A DNA stretch of 64,000 nucleotides from Flavobacteriales bacterium (GTDB taxonomy: Bacteria; Bacteroidota; Bacteroidia; Flavobacteriales_E; Vicingaceae): NCBI GenBank assembly GCA_002401955.1, contig NVUQ01000011.1:1-64000 (forward strand), in the 5' to 3' direction. Positions 25,037 to 34,712 of the stretch are shown piece after piece. The position numbers and the translations under genes were made by a program. The notes under the pieces were generated by a model. The model saw only the letters and a program-made list of their open reading frames with translations. It did no database searches and was not told the DNA's origin. How positions within the stretch are numbered: the stretch's first letter is position 1; each line of letters opens with the position of its first letter.

Positions 25037-26899
25037 TCATCTTCCATGAAAAACCATTAAGACAGAAACATCTGATGGAGAAATACCACTTATTCGAGAA
25101 GCCTGACCAATTGTTCTTGGTTTGATTTTAGTTAACTTATCTACCGCCTCTGCAGATAAAGAACTTAACTTTGAATAGTCAATATCTTTATATATTTTAA
25201 TATCCTCTAGGCGCATAAGTTTGTCTGCAACTTCTTTTTCTCGCTTAATATAGCCTTCATATTTCATTAATATTTCAGCGTTTTCTATTTCAATTGGTGA
25301 ATAATTAATTAAAGCTTCTGCCAATTTTTCGTTGTTGTCTTTCAATCCTAAAACAGTAATATTAGGACGGGTAACAACTGTAGAAGCTTTTACTTTTTGT
25401 TTTAAAGGCGAAGATTTTTGTTCTTCCAAATAGGGGTTTACTTCGCCTGGAACAAGACTTGTTTTTGAAAAATTTGAAATAATAGATTCTATATTCTTCG
25501 CTTTTTTCTCCATTGCTTTTAATCGACATTCATCAGCCAATCCTAACTTGTAAGAAATCTCAGTTAGTCTTATATCTGCATTATCCTGTCTTAAAAGTAT
25601 TCTATACTCTGCTCTAGAGGTAAACATTCTATAAGGCTCAGAAGTTCCTTTTGTAACAAGGTCATCTATTAAAACACCTATATAAGCTTGATCTCTTTTT
25701 AATATAAAAGGCTCTTTGTTGTTGTTTTTTAAATGAGCGTTTATTCCTGCCATTAAACCTTGTCCGGCAGCCTCTTCATAACCAGTGGTTCCATTTATTT
25801 GGCCGGCAAAATATAGATTAGAAACAACTTTAGTTTCTAAAGTATTGTTTAGTTGTGTAGGTTGAAAAAAGTCATATTCTATTGCATAACCAGGCCTAAA
25901 CATTTTAGCGTGTTCAAAGCCAGGAATTAGTTGCATTGCTTTAATTTGAACATCTTCTGGTAAAGAGGTAGAAAACCCGTTTAAATAAATTTCACAAGTA
26001 TCCCAACCTTCCGGTTCAACAAAAAGCTGATGCCTTTCTCGTTCGGAAAAACGTACAATTTTATCTTCTATTGAAGGACAATATCTGGGTCCAAGGCCTC
26101 GGATTCTGCCGGCAAACATCGGTGATTTTTCAAATCCTGTTTGTAAAACATCATGTACATTTTGATTCGTATAACCTATAAAACAACTTCTTTGCTTTGT
26201 TAGTTTATGGTCAGCTTTATAAGAAAATGTTCCTGGATTTTCGTCTCCAGGCTGCTCTTCTAGCTTTGTATAATCAATGGATCTACCGTCAACTCTTGGT
26301 GGTGTTCCTGTTTTCATTCTTCCAGATTCAAAACCTAAAGAAACTAATTGTTCTGTAAGCCCAACTGATGGTCTTGCGCCAGCTCTTCCTCCGCCAAACT
26401 GTTTTTCTCCTATGTGTATTAGCCCATTTAAAAAAGTTCCGTTGGTAAGGATTACTGATTTAGCTTTAAACTCTACACCTATTTGTGTTTTTACACCAAC
26501 ACACTCTCCATTTTCAACTAACAAGCCAACAACCATATCTTGCCAAAAATCCAAACCTTCGGTTTGTTCTAGCATTAAACGCCATTCTTTAGAAAAAAGC
26601 ATCCTGTCATTTTGAGTTCTTGGACTCCACATTGCAGGTCCTTTAGATCGGTTTAGCATCTTAAACTGGATGGCACTTTTATCGCTTATAATACCAGAAT
26701 AGCCGCCTAATGCATCTATCTCTCTTACTATTTGTCCTTTGGCAACACCTCCCATTGCAGGGTTGCATGACATTTGTGCTATCGTGTCCATATTCATTGT
26801 AATTAACAATGTTTTAGACCCTAAATTAGCTGCAGCTGCAGCTGCTTCACATCCTGCATGACCACCGCCAACAACAATTATATCGTATTCTTCGTTCAT
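25037..26899 (-). CDS. mnmG: tRNA uridine 5-carboxymethylaminomethyl modification enzyme MnmG (GidA)
   Basis: 620 residues, normal length. With MnmE it installs the carboxymethylaminomethyl group on U34 of certain tRNAs, using FAD, NADH and methylene-THF. The FAD motif is VVGGGHAGCEAAAAAANLG (residues 9-27). Conserved blocks include MSCNPAMGGVAKGQIVREID, MKTGTPPRVDGRSIDY, GLGPRYCPSIEDKI and GYEEAAGQGLMAGINA. The C-terminal helical MnmE/tRNA-binding domain ends ISGISPSDVSVLMVFHGR. It is the last gene of a long minus-strand run, and parS-like sites flank it. Confidence 0.97.
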   Translation of the reverse strand: MNEEYDIIVVGGGHAGCEAAAAAANLGSKTLLITMNMDTIAQMSCNPAMGGVAKGQIVREIDALGGYSGIISDKSAIQFKMLNRSKGPAMWSPRTQNDRMLFSKEWRLMLEQTEGLDFWQDMVVGLLVENGECVGVKTQIGVEFKAKSVILTNGTFLNGLIHIGEKQFGGGRAGARPSVGLTEQLVSLGFESGRMKTGTPPRVDGRSIDYTKLEEQPGDENPGTFSYKADHKLTKQRSCFIGYTNQNVHDVLQTGFEKSPMFAGRIRGLGPRYCPSIEDKIVRFSERERHQLFVEPEGWDTCEIYLNGFSTSLPEDVQIKAMQLIPGFEHAKMFRPGYAIEYDFFQPTQLNNTLETKVVSNLYFAGQINGTTGYEEAAGQGLMAGINAHLKNNNKEPFILKRDQAYIGVLIDDLVTKGTSEPYRMFTSRAEYRILLRQDNADIRLTEISYKLGLADECRLKAMEKKAKNIESIISNFSKTSLVPGEVNPYLEEQKSSPLKQKVKASTVVTRPNITVLGLKDNNEKLAEALINYSPIEIENAEILMKYEGYIKREKEVADKLMRLEDIKIYKDIDYSKLSSLSAEAVDKLTKIKPRTIGQASRISGISPSDVSVLMVFHGR

Positions 26900-26911
26900 T
26901 AAATTTTAAAT

Positions 26912-26927
26912 TGTTTCACGTGGAACA
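26912..26927. promoter_or_regulatory. parS-like centromere site, upstream of mnmG
   Basis: TGTTTCACGTGGAACA is the exact reverse complement of the site at 25016-25031, within the 32-base gap between ybeY and mnmG. As a near-palindrome with the CACGTG core it fits ParB/Spo0J recognition. The pair brackets mnmG. Confidence 0.75.
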
Positions 26928-26931
26928 AAAA

Positions 26932-27363
26932 CTATTTTGGATGCAAAGATAAATAAAAATCTTCTTTACTCCGCATAAGCTCTTTGTCTGAATCACTCTT
27001 GTCATTATATCCAACAAGATGCAGTATACCGTGTATCATCACCCTGTTTAACTCCTCCTTAAAAGTAGTGTGAAAAGTGATGGCATTTTCTTTAACACGA
27101 TCGATACTGATGAAAATATCACCACTAATAAGATCTCCATCACAATAATTAAATGTGATAATGTCAGTAAAAGTGTCGTGATTTAAATGCTCTAAATTGA
27201 TTTTGTGAAGATAAGTGTCGGAACAAAAAACATAGGTAATGTCGCCTGTTTTTTTAGCTTCTTTTGAAATGGTTTTTTGAGCCCACAAAGCGGTATTGTT
27301 TTGATTATCAAGCTGAAAAGCTATGTCTTCAGAAAAAAAAGAAATAAGACCTTTTGAAGTCAT
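26932..27363 (-). CDS. ybeY: Endoribonuclease YbeY (rRNA maturation)
   Basis: 143 residues. YbeY is a zinc-dependent endoribonuclease acting in 16S rRNA 3'-end processing and ribosome quality control. The metal site is HGILHLVGYNDKSD (about residues 111-124), matching the H-x3-H-x5-D/H pattern. Upstream are the conserved LNHDTFTDIITF and GDIFISIDRVKENA. Its start overlaps the stop of the anti-sigma-like gene by one base (TAATG), so the two are translationally coupled. Confidence 0.94.
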   Translation of the reverse strand: MTSKGLISFFSEDIAFQLDNQNNTALWAQKTISKEAKKTGDITYVFCSDTYLHKINLEHLNHDTFTDIITFNYCDGDLISGDIFISIDRVKENAITFHTTFKEELNRVMIHGILHLVGYNDKSDSDKELMRSKEDFYLSLHPK

Positions 27364-27782
27364 TAGTTATTCGAAATATAGAATCTTAGTTTTATTGTAG
27401 ATCCGTTTTCTTCAAAAACAACATCGTCAGCCAAACTCTTCATTAAAAACACCCCTCTTCCGCTTAACTTTTCTATATTCTCGGGTAAGGTAGGGTCAGG
27501 TATATTATCATAATCAAAACCAGCACCTTCATCTTTTATAGTAAACTCAACATCTTTTGTTGTTGTTTCCATATTTAGATTTACTTTCTTATCTGGGTTT
27601 AACTTGTTTCCGTGAGTAATAGCATTGTTAACAGCCTCTGTTAGTGCAATTAGAATGTTGCCGTAATGATCTTCTCCAAATTTATTTTGTTCACAAATAG
27701 CTTCTATAAAGTTTTCAATCTCAGAAAGACTCTCTAATGTAGATGGAAGCTCTATTTGTTGAACAATTCCGTTTTGAATCAT
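27363..27782 (-). CDS. RsbW-like serine kinase / anti-sigma ATPase domain protein
   Basis: 139 residues made of a single GHKL (HATPase_c) domain. The N box is ALTEAVNNAITHGNKLNPDKK (ending near residue 65), the G1 box is FTIKDEGAGFDYDNIPDP, and the G2 region is LSGRGVFLMKSLADDV. This is the RsbW/SpoIIAB pattern of anti-sigma factor kinases. No sigma factor or anti-anti-sigma gene is adjacent, so its partner is unknown. ATGA overlap couples it to the DUF4175 gene, and it precedes ybeY. Confidence 0.88.
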   Translation of the reverse strand: MIQNGIVQQIELPSTLESLSEIENFIEAICEQNKFGEDHYGNILIALTEAVNNAITHGNKLNPDKKVNLNMETTTKDVEFTIKDEGAGFDYDNIPDPTLPENIEKLSGRGVFLMKSLADDVVFEENGSTIKLRFYISNN

Positions 27783-30700
27783 TGATTAATGTTTTGAAAA
27801 TATTTTGTTACTTTTTTCTTATAAAAAATACTAAGGTTTGGTGGCGTTGTCTTAATTAAATCCACTTCCTGTTCTTTTTGATTGTTATACTCAAAAAAGA
27901 GTTTAGGGTTACCTTTTACTTTTTCTTTTCCCTCTTTAGATTCTCTTTTTTCGTCCCACTCCCTTTCTCTGTCTGCCTTATCAGACTCTAACAATCGTGT
28001 TAAAATTTCTTTTTGTCGATTAATCGTTTGCTGTGTAATTCTTTTATTTACAATGTCTGTTTCCGTTTCTTCCATTAATTTAGAAAGCCCATTAACTCCA
28101 GAACCCCCTTTTTTAAGCTTGTTTAATTCTTGTCTAATTTTAGCTTGTTGTGCAGCCATTTTAGCCAAAGACTCACTCATTCCTTTACCTCCTGGCATTC
28201 CCATTCCTTCACCATCCTTATCTCCAGGTTTTTTTCCGCCTGGTTTGTTTCCTTTTTCCATTGCTTTTTTCATTGCTTCTAATTGTTTTTGAAGCGACTT
28301 TTGCATTTTCTTAATAGATCCCATCCCTGGTTTTGGCTGACCTTTTCCTCCTGGTTTATCACAACTTCCTTTGCCTGGTTTTTGTTGTGCTTGTTTTTGC
28401 ATTTGTTGTAAAGCTTCATCAAACAACAAGGCTAAATTATTTATAGATGTCATAATATGTTGCTGTCTTGCTGCAGCCATAGGAGTTTGACGATCCGCCA
28501 TAAAACCTATTGTTTTTTGCATGTTATTATTAATGGCACTTATTTCTTTATTGATGGTTGATTCTAGCTGAACAACTCGTTTACTTAATGCAAATAAAGA
28601 GTCTTCTATCATTTTAGCGTCATCTTTTAGCTTTTTTTGTTGTTGGGTTACTGCTACATACTCAGGGTTTTTTCTATCCATTTTTTTGTACTTCACCATT
28701 AATTCTTCCTGTTCAAAAGATAAATGAAGCAAATTGTCTAACAGCTGCCTTAACGCATCCATATCTTCTCCAGAATCTTGAGCTTCTTGTTGCATTGCTG
28801 CCATTTTTTGAGCCATTTCACTCATTTTTTGAGCAGCTTCTTTTTGAGATTCTGAAGACTTTTTGTTCTTTTTATTATCAAGTTGTTCGGAGCTTTTTTG
28901 CATGTCTTCAGAAATTTCTTCTTGTTCTTTTTTGGTGTCTTCTACTCCATTGGGATTTTCCAATTCTTTATCCATCTTCTCCAATTCGTTTAACTCTTTC
29001 TTAACATCCTCAAACTCTTTACTGATGTCTTCTTGTTTTTCTTTTAGCTTCTCATTATCTTCTTTTTTATTTTTTGTATCCTCAGCTAAATCATTTTGTT
29101 TGTCAGCAAGCTCGTTTAATTTGTTTTTTACTTCATCCAGCTTTTCTTCGAATTCCATTTGTTTAAACAACTCTAATGACCTATCTAACTCTTTTTCTAA
29201 ATCTTTGTTAGACATATCCATTTTTTCCATCTCGCTCTCCATCAAGCTTTTATCCATTTTCTCCATCATTTCTTGAAGCTTTTCCATCATCTTTTTCATC
29301 TCATCAGTCATTAACTCATCGAATAATTTTTGAAGTTGCTCTTGTTTTTGAAGAATTTCCTCACTACGCTGTTTGTACTGATTTTGTTGACTATTATTTC
29401 TTTCGTTTTCTTTTTGAATTTCATTCACCTTTTCCTCTAGCTCCTTTTGTTTTTTCAACAACTCTTTTAATTTCTCTTTTTCTTCCCAACCTACCTTCTT
29501 TTTTTCTGCTAGTTTTTTCTTTAATTCTTCTAAATCTTTCTGAATTTGTTTTGCATCAGAAATACTTTCGGTTAAATTTTTCTTGATGTCTTTATTGCTT
29601 TTTGATGCATCACTGTTTCGCTCATTAATTGTTTTCGATTTAAAGGTTTTTAAGGCTGTTTTAGCAGGCTTTCTTCCGTTTACCCCATCATTGTCCCAAA
29701 CCTCAAAATAATAAGCTATTTCATCTCCTGGAAGGATGTTTAATTCTTCTAAGTTCCAGAAATGAAAAAACTCATCCATAGTAACAGAACTGTTATATGG
29801 GATTTTAACAGAATTCATTTTATTTCTATCGGGCAAAGAGTCTATTTTATTGGTGATTTTATAGTTAAAGCTTAACGCAGAAAACCCATAATCATCAGAA
29901 ATTTCTCCTTTAAAGTAAAAGCGATTATCATTAGTGGAGTCTTGTTTTTCACTTACTGTAATAGATGGAAATTTATCGGGAATAACTTGCAAAACATATT
30001 CAATCGTATCTCCAAACTGAACAAAGCTATTAGAAGGTATAATTGCATAGCCTGAATTTTGTTTTGCAGTTTTTTTATAAGAAAACTGGTTGCCCGAACT
30101 TTTTAATTGCTCAGATTTTCCTTCCATTATAAAATAAATATAATCTGCGTCTTCTGCATTTATATTCCATTGTAAAACCGTTCCTTCTGGCAAAATTAAA
30201 TCTCCTTTGTTTTGTAATACCTCGTTTGTTTTATTGAGATAAGTGGGATAATTAATGTTAATCGAAAAATTAGTTAAAACCGGATTTGGAACAACTGATA
30301 ATTCATAATCTTGAGAATAAAAACCAGCAGCATAAAGCTTAAAATTCTTTTTTTCTTGAACATTTTTAAAGGCATGCGAATAAGTTTTTTTATCTGTTTT
30401 ACTTAGAGTGTATCTATTTCCAGCTTCTTCTAAATAAATCTTGTCTGGCAATTCGTTTCCAGAAACAACTACCTCTAAATTAAAATCTTTGTTTTTTAAA
30501 ACTGACAACTCGTTATTGGTTATTTCCATCTTAAATGGAGCAACAGGGGCAATGTAAGTCCTGTGGTTTACTAATCGTTCAGCACCAACGGTGAATATTT
30601 TTGGTGAAACAATTAAAACTCCTATCAACAACAAAAACGGAATAAAAAAGTACTTGAGGTGTTGTTTGTTTTCTGCAAAATTAACTGCACTTGTAAAGGG

Positions 30701-31123
30701 AACGGGCTTTAATTCTAGTGATTTCTGATCAATACTTGCTAATAATAAATTACTCGTATTCTGTGTTGCTTTATGCTCTAGTTGCAACACATTAATTAAT
30801 TTATCTTTTACTTCGTCAAAATGATTTCCAATAATTTCTGCTGCCTGATTATGGTTAATCACTTTACCAAACTTGTACAGTTGCGATAATGGAACAACAA
30901 CATAATTAATCAACAAATAAGCAGTAATAGCAATAAAAGAATAAAAAAGCATTGTGCGTCCTGTTGTATTAAACTGGGCAAAATATTCAATGGAAGTAAA
31001 CACAATAAATGATGCCAAGAACAGGCCAACACTGTAAATACCACCTTTTAAAAGCCTATTTTTATAGTACTTTCTAATAAATGCATCTAGCTTGTGTATT
31101 AATATTTGATAGTTATTACTCAT
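27779..31123 (-). CDS. Large DUF4175-type membrane protein with coiled coil
   Basis: 1114 residues. Two membrane segments near the N-terminus (about 25-75) and one near 160-178 are followed by a beta-rich extracytoplasmic region (about 185-510). A very long charged coiled coil (about 515-860), rich in Lys, Glu and Gln, comes next. A Gly/Pro/Lys section (about 925-1000) with MPGGKGMSESLAKMAAQQAK leads to the C-terminus. This layout is that of the Bacteroidetes DUF4175 family, of unknown function. A 118-base gap separates it from the GT4 gene upstream; it is tightly coupled to the RsbW-like gene downstream. Confidence 0.85.
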   Translation of the reverse strand: MSNNYQILIHKLDAFIRKYYKNRLLKGGIYSVGLFLASFIVFTSIEYFAQFNTTGRTMLFYSFIAITAYLLINYVVVPLSQLYKFGKVINHNQAAEIIGNHFDEVKDKLINVLQLEHKATQNTSNLLLASIDQKSLELKPVPFTSAVNFAENKQHLKYFFIPFLLLIGVLIVSPKIFTVGAERLVNHRTYIAPVAPFKMEITNNELSVLKNKDFNLEVVVSGNELPDKIYLEEAGNRYTLSKTDKKTYSHAFKNVQEKKNFKLYAAGFYSQDYELSVVPNPVLTNFSININYPTYLNKTNEVLQNKGDLILPEGTVLQWNINAEDADYIYFIMEGKSEQLKSSGNQFSYKKTAKQNSGYAIIPSNSFVQFGDTIEYVLQVIPDKFPSITVSEKQDSTNDNRFYFKGEISDDYGFSALSFNYKITNKIDSLPDRNKMNSVKIPYNSSVTMDEFFHFWNLEELNILPGDEIAYYFEVWDNDGVNGRKPAKTALKTFKSKTINERNSDASKSNKDIKKNLTESISDAKQIQKDLEELKKKLAEKKKVGWEEKEKLKELLKKQKELEEKVNEIQKENERNNSQQNQYKQRSEEILQKQEQLQKLFDELMTDEMKKMMEKLQEMMEKMDKSLMESEMEKMDMSNKDLEKELDRSLELFKQMEFEEKLDEVKNKLNELADKQNDLAEDTKNKKEDNEKLKEKQEDISKEFEDVKKELNELEKMDKELENPNGVEDTKKEQEEISEDMQKSSEQLDNKKNKKSSESQKEAAQKMSEMAQKMAAMQQEAQDSGEDMDALRQLLDNLLHLSFEQEELMVKYKKMDRKNPEYVAVTQQQKKLKDDAKMIEDSLFALSKRVVQLESTINKEISAINNNMQKTIGFMADRQTPMAAARQQHIMTSINNLALLFDEALQQMQKQAQQKPGKGSCDKPGGKGQPKPGMGSIKKMQKSLQKQLEAMKKAMEKGNKPGGKKPGDKDGEGMGMPGGKGMSESLAKMAAQQAKIRQELNKLKKGGSGVNGLSKLMEETETDIVNKRITQQTINRQKEILTRLLESDKADREREWDEKRESKEGKEKVKGNPKLFFEYNNQKEQEVDLIKTTPPNLSIFYKKKVTKYFQNINQ

Positions 31124-31241
31124 TTGTTTTTAAACGCTTAAAGACTTTAAAACTTATAACGTGAGCCTATAAAGTTCGGACTTTTTTATGATAAATCATT
31201 TTGTTTAAACACCTTCATTCATAAAACAACTCTATTTAACT

Positions 31242-32345
31242 CTAAACAAGTTCTAAATAATTCTCTATTTCATGAATTATTTGATTCAGTTGAAATTTCA
31301 ATTCAACTCGTTTTCTTCCGTTTTCACCAAGTACAGATCTTAACTCAGGGCTCGAATTTAATTCAATAATTTTTTTAGCGAAAAAGTCTTCATCAGGGTA
31401 AGGAACTAAAAAGCCTGTCTCCTTATCAGCAACTATTTCAGGGTTACTTGTAATATCAAAAGCTACAATTGGTTTTTTCGCTGCCATAGCCTCTACTAGT
31501 ACATATCCAAAACCCTCCCATATTGAAGTTAAAACAAAAACATCTAAAGCCTTCATAAAACCCTCCATATCCTTAACAAAGCCTAAAAACAATATTTCCT
31601 CTTCCAGCCCAAAAGCTATAGTTTGGGTTTTCAACTTTTCTTCTTCCTCTCCAGATCCAGCAATTAACAACTTAAAACTAATCCCTTGTTCTTTTAACTT
31701 TTTAGCGACACCAAGCAAATGCTGTTGCCCTTTTTGTTTGGTTAATCTCCCTGCGTTTCCAATAATTAGTTCACTCCCTCTCCTTTTAAACACAACACTC
31801 TGTTTTTGGGCTATTTCATCATACAAAGCTAAATCGATTCCATGATATATAACTTCGATCTTTTTTTCAAGTTCTTTACTCTTAAAGTTTCCAAGGATTT
31901 TCCTTTTTGTCTCTTCTGAGTTGGCTATTATATGTGTCAAGGTTTTTTCTAAAATCTTTCTATTTAAAAAAGTATTTTTAACTGGAGCTGCTAATCCTCT
32001 TAGGTAAACAATGTTCTTTACACCAGCTTTTTTTGCAGCGAACGATGCTATTTTAAGGTCTGGAGATGCCGAAATGAAAACAGTATCAATATTCTCCTCT
32101 ACAAAATACCTCGTAAGTTTTGACTGCTTTTGTCTATTTAAGAATGATAAATTACCAATTGTAAATGGTTTGGTTTGTATCTTATTTTTAAGGCTTTCTG
32201 TATATAATGGAGAATCTTTTTTTGAAACAATGCAAACAAGATAGCTTAGTTTTTTAAACTCTATAGCGTACTCTAAGTGCAGCTTTTCTCCACCACCCCA
32301 AAATGGAGTAGAATTAAAAAAACATATTTTATTCTTTTTCACCAA
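31242..32345 (-). CDS. GT4 family glycosyltransferase
   Basis: 367 residues with a GT-B fold. NSTPFWGGGEKLHLEYA in the N-terminal domain is the acceptor-side glycine loop. The C-terminal domain has IGNAGRLTKQKGQQHLL (about residues 194-210), and the nucleotide-sugar site EGFGYVLVEAMAAKKPIVAF (E-x7-E, about 278-297). It probably adds a sugar to LPS core or another surface glycan. It starts one base after the stop of the upstream GT2 gene, so both are cotranscribed. Confidence 0.92.
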   Translation of the reverse strand: MVKKNKICFFNSTPFWGGGEKLHLEYAIEFKKLSYLVCIVSKKDSPLYTESLKNKIQTKPFTIGNLSFLNRQKQSKLTRYFVEENIDTVFISASPDLKIASFAAKKAGVKNIVYLRGLAAPVKNTFLNRKILEKTLTHIIANSEETKRKILGNFKSKELEKKIEVIYHGIDLALYDEIAQKQSVVFKRRGSELIIGNAGRLTKQKGQQHLLGVAKKLKEQGISFKLLIAGSGEEEEKLKTQTIAFGLEEEILFLGFVKDMEGFMKALDVFVLTSIWEGFGYVLVEAMAAKKPIVAFDITSNPEIVADKETGFLVPYPDEDFFAKKIIELNSSPELRSVLGENGRKRVELKFQLNQIIHEIENYLELV

Positions 32346-32346
32346 G

Positions 32347-33105
32347 TTATATTTCCTTTTGTAATTGTGCTATTTTTTTGTACTTGAGCCCTGCCGCATA
32401 ACCAGAATTTCGACAAACAATATAACCATAGTAACCATCTAAAAACCCTGCTTTTAGAACATAATCTCTAAAAAACTTAAATATAGGTTTATAAAATATT
32501 TTAAGACTACTACTCTTTTTCCCTTTATTAAAAGCAGCTTTAGAGCTAATATCCGTGAAGTATTCGATCTGCTTTAAATGTTGTTCTTCTGTATAAAATG
32601 AATAATGGAGAATATCTAAATTAATGTGCTCAACTCTAATGCCTTTATTCATAATTACTTTATCATGAGGGTTTTCTCCTCCCCACTTTCCTTTTGTAGA
32701 ATCCCAAAGCCTTAGTTTTTCATCAGGATACCAGCCGCAATGCTTTATCCATTGACCACAATAATTTGTTAACCGATTAAAACTATAGGCATCCGATTGG
32801 TAATTATTTTTTATCTCAATTATTACTTCTTGCAATTCTTTTGTAAGGGCTTCATCCGCATCTAAAGAAAGAACATATTGATATTTGGCTTGGGTAATAG
32901 CCCAATTTTTTTGCTCAATGTGTCCTTCAAATTTATGCTCAACAAAACGAGCTCTTTTTTGTATGCAAATTTGTTTAGTTGTGTCTGTAGAAAAAGAATC
33001 AACAACTACAATGTCATCAGCTATAGGAAGAACAGAGTCTAAACATCGAGCGATATTTTTTTCCTCATTAAAAGTTATTATTACAACTGATAGTTGAATT
33101 TGCAT
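32347..33105 (-). CDS. GT2 glycosyltransferase of the WaaE/KdtX type
   Basis: 252 residues. LSVVIITFNEEKNIARCLDS starts the GT-A domain, VVDSFSTDTTKQI follows, and LSLDADEALTKEL has the metal-binding DXD (about residues 95-107). A tryptophan-rich part (CGQWIKHCGWYPDEKLRLWD) and the C-terminal FFRDYVLKAGFLDGYYGYIV match lipooligosaccharide core glucosyltransferases (WaaE/KdtX-like). It probably acts on the inner face of the inner membrane on lipid A-core. It forms a unit with the GT4 gene. Confidence 0.9.
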   Translation of the reverse strand: MQIQLSVVIITFNEEKNIARCLDSVLPIADDIVVVDSFSTDTTKQICIQKRARFVEHKFEGHIEQKNWAITQAKYQYVLSLDADEALTKELQEVIIEIKNNYQSDAYSFNRLTNYCGQWIKHCGWYPDEKLRLWDSTKGKWGGENPHDKVIMNKGIRVEHINLDILHYSFYTEEQHLKQIEYFTDISSKAAFNKGKKSSSLKIFYKPIFKFFRDYVLKAGFLDGYYGYIVCRNSGYAAGLKYKKIAQLQKEI

Positions 33106-33137
33106 AAGGCAAAGTAACGAAAATAGGTAATACGATT

Positions 33138-34166
33138 TTAAGCTTTTTTCAGTGTAAATGAAAAAGTAGAGCCTACATCAACTGTACTTCTAACATTAAT
33201 TGTTTGATTATGTGCCTCAATAATATGTTTTACGATAGAAAGTCCCAGGCCAGTTCCTCCGCTCTCTCTAGCTCTCCCTTTATCTGTTCTGTAAAAACGT
33301 TCGAATAGGCGAGATAAATGTTCTTCGGCTATTCCTTGTCCATCATCAGCCACCTCAACTAAAATATTATCATGCATATCAAACAATTTAATTAGGGTTT
33401 CTCCATTTTCTTTCCCGTATTTTAAGGAGTTTACAATTAAATTAACTAGTACTTGGTTAATTCCCCCAGCATCAGCTTTTACCCAAACTGGTTTGTTTGA
33501 TTCATCAACAAAAATAATAGTTCCTTTGTTTTTTTTTGCCTTTAACTCCAAAGAGTTAATCACTTCTTTTATGAGCTCTGCTAAATCTATTTTTTCAATA
33601 TTCATTTCAATAGCTCCCGATTCTAATTTAGAAATTTCGTCTAAATCTTCTATTAAGGAGATCATTCGATTAACACTTTTGTTTGCTTTTTTAAGGTAAT
33701 TAACATTAATGCTTGGATCTTCTAGCCCTCCCTCTAAAAGGGTTAATAGATATCCTTGAATATTGAATATTGGTGTTTTTAACTCATGAGAAACATTTCC
33801 AACAAACTCTCTTCGATAATTTTCGAGCCCTTTTAATCGCTCTATTTCTTGTTTATTTAATTTATCCCAATCTTCAACTTCTTCTTGTATTTGGTTTAAA
33901 CTAAATTCTTTTTGTTCTTCGCCTTTTTTAAGTTTTAGCTTGTGTATAGTTCTATAAATTACTTTAATTTTTTTATAAATAAACTTTTCTACCGCGATTC
34001 TAAATCCAATATAAGAGGCTAAAAATGCTAGTGGAAAAACGGTTAAAATCAAAAAAACATTTACTGTTGAAATAAAATATTCCAACAAAAAAACAATTAA
34101 AGTAACGGCAATTGCAACTGTAATCGAAATTCTAAGAGCTATTCCATTAGGCGTTAAATCTTTCAA
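33138..34166 (-). CDS. Two-component sensor histidine kinase (PhoR-like)
   Basis: 342 residues. Two N-terminal membrane segments (about 12-55) with almost no periplasmic loop come first. A cytoplasmic linker is followed by the HisKA box FVGNVSHELKTPIFNIQGYL (phospho-His near residue 124). HATPase boxes are LVNLIVNSLKYGKENG, VADDGQGIAEEHLSRLFERF and GTGLGLSIVKHII. This is the PhoR type commonly paired with a PhoB-like regulator; the only regulator in the window is 23 kb away. It lies between rfaE2-like and GT2 genes in a minus-strand run. Confidence 0.9.
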   Translation of the reverse strand: MKDLTPNGIALRISITVAIAVTLIVFLLEYFISTVNVFLILTVFPLAFLASYIGFRIAVEKFIYKKIKVIYRTIHKLKLKKGEEQKEFSLNQIQEEVEDWDKLNKQEIERLKGLENYRREFVGNVSHELKTPIFNIQGYLLTLLEGGLEDPSINVNYLKKANKSVNRMISLIEDLDEISKLESGAIEMNIEKIDLAELIKEVINSLELKAKKNKGTIIFVDESNKPVWVKADAGGINQVLVNLIVNSLKYGKENGETLIKLFDMHDNILVEVADDGQGIAEEHLSRLFERFYRTDKGRARESGGTGLGLSIVKHIIEAHNQTINVRSTVDVGSTFSFTLKKA

Positions 34167-34190
34167 TTTGTTTGGTTTAAAGTCTGAAAA

Positions 34191-34712
34191 CTAATTATTC
34201 TTAATCTTCTCTTCAATTTTAGTTGTAGAATAGCCATCGACAAACTGAATTACCTTAACTTTTCCATTGTTGTTTTTTACCACATCAGATCCTACAATGT
34301 ATTTTTTATTTGAGTTATCTGTACAATTTTCATCATAATCTCCTCCTTTAATTAATACATCAGGAATAATTTCTGAAATAAGATTAAATGGTGTGTCATC
34401 GTTAAAAATAATAACAGCATCTACAAAGGCTAATGCTGCAATAATTAGTGCTCTAGAGTTTTCATCTTGTAATGGTCTCGAATCTCCTTTTCCAAGTTGT
34501 CTAACAGATTCGTCAGCATTTATAGCAACAATAAACTTATCGCCAGAACTTGCAGCTTGTGCTAAATACTCAATATGTCCGCGATGTAAAATATCAAAAA
34601 CGCCATTGGTAAAAACAATTTTTTCATTACTTGATTTCCAACCCTCTATCTTCTCTAAAAGAATTGATTTAACAATTACTTTTTCTTTAATAGTTGTGAG
34701 GTGATTACTCAT
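34191..34712 (-). CDS. rfaE2: RfaE2-like cytidylyltransferase (heptose-1-phosphate adenylyltransferase)
   Basis: 173 residues of the nucleotidyltransferase superfamily. TNGVFDILHRGHIEYL holds the HxGH active site (about residues 34-49). INADESVRQLGKGDSRPLQD and later IKGGDYDENC match the adenylyltransferase half of RfaE, which turns D-glycero-beta-D-manno-heptose 1-phosphate into ADP-heptose for LPS. It lacks the kinase half (RfaE1). In Bacteroidetes this stand-alone form is common. It overlaps the flippase-like gene upstream by eight bases. Confidence 0.85.
   Translation of the reverse strand: MSNHLTTIKEKVIVKSILLEKIEGWKSSNEKIVFTNGVFDILHRGHIEYLAQAASSGDKFIVAINADESVRQLGKGDSRPLQDENSRALIIAALAFVDAVIIFNDDTPFNLISEIIPDVLIKGGDYDENCTDNSNKKYIVGSDVVKNNNGKVKVIQFVDGYSTTKIEEKIKNN

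Noticed and set aside
28863-29276. Serine-rich open frame on the plus strand
   Set aside because: It is the complement of the Lys/Glu-rich coiled coil of the DUF4175 gene, which leaves long Ser/Phe-rich antisense frames by composition.
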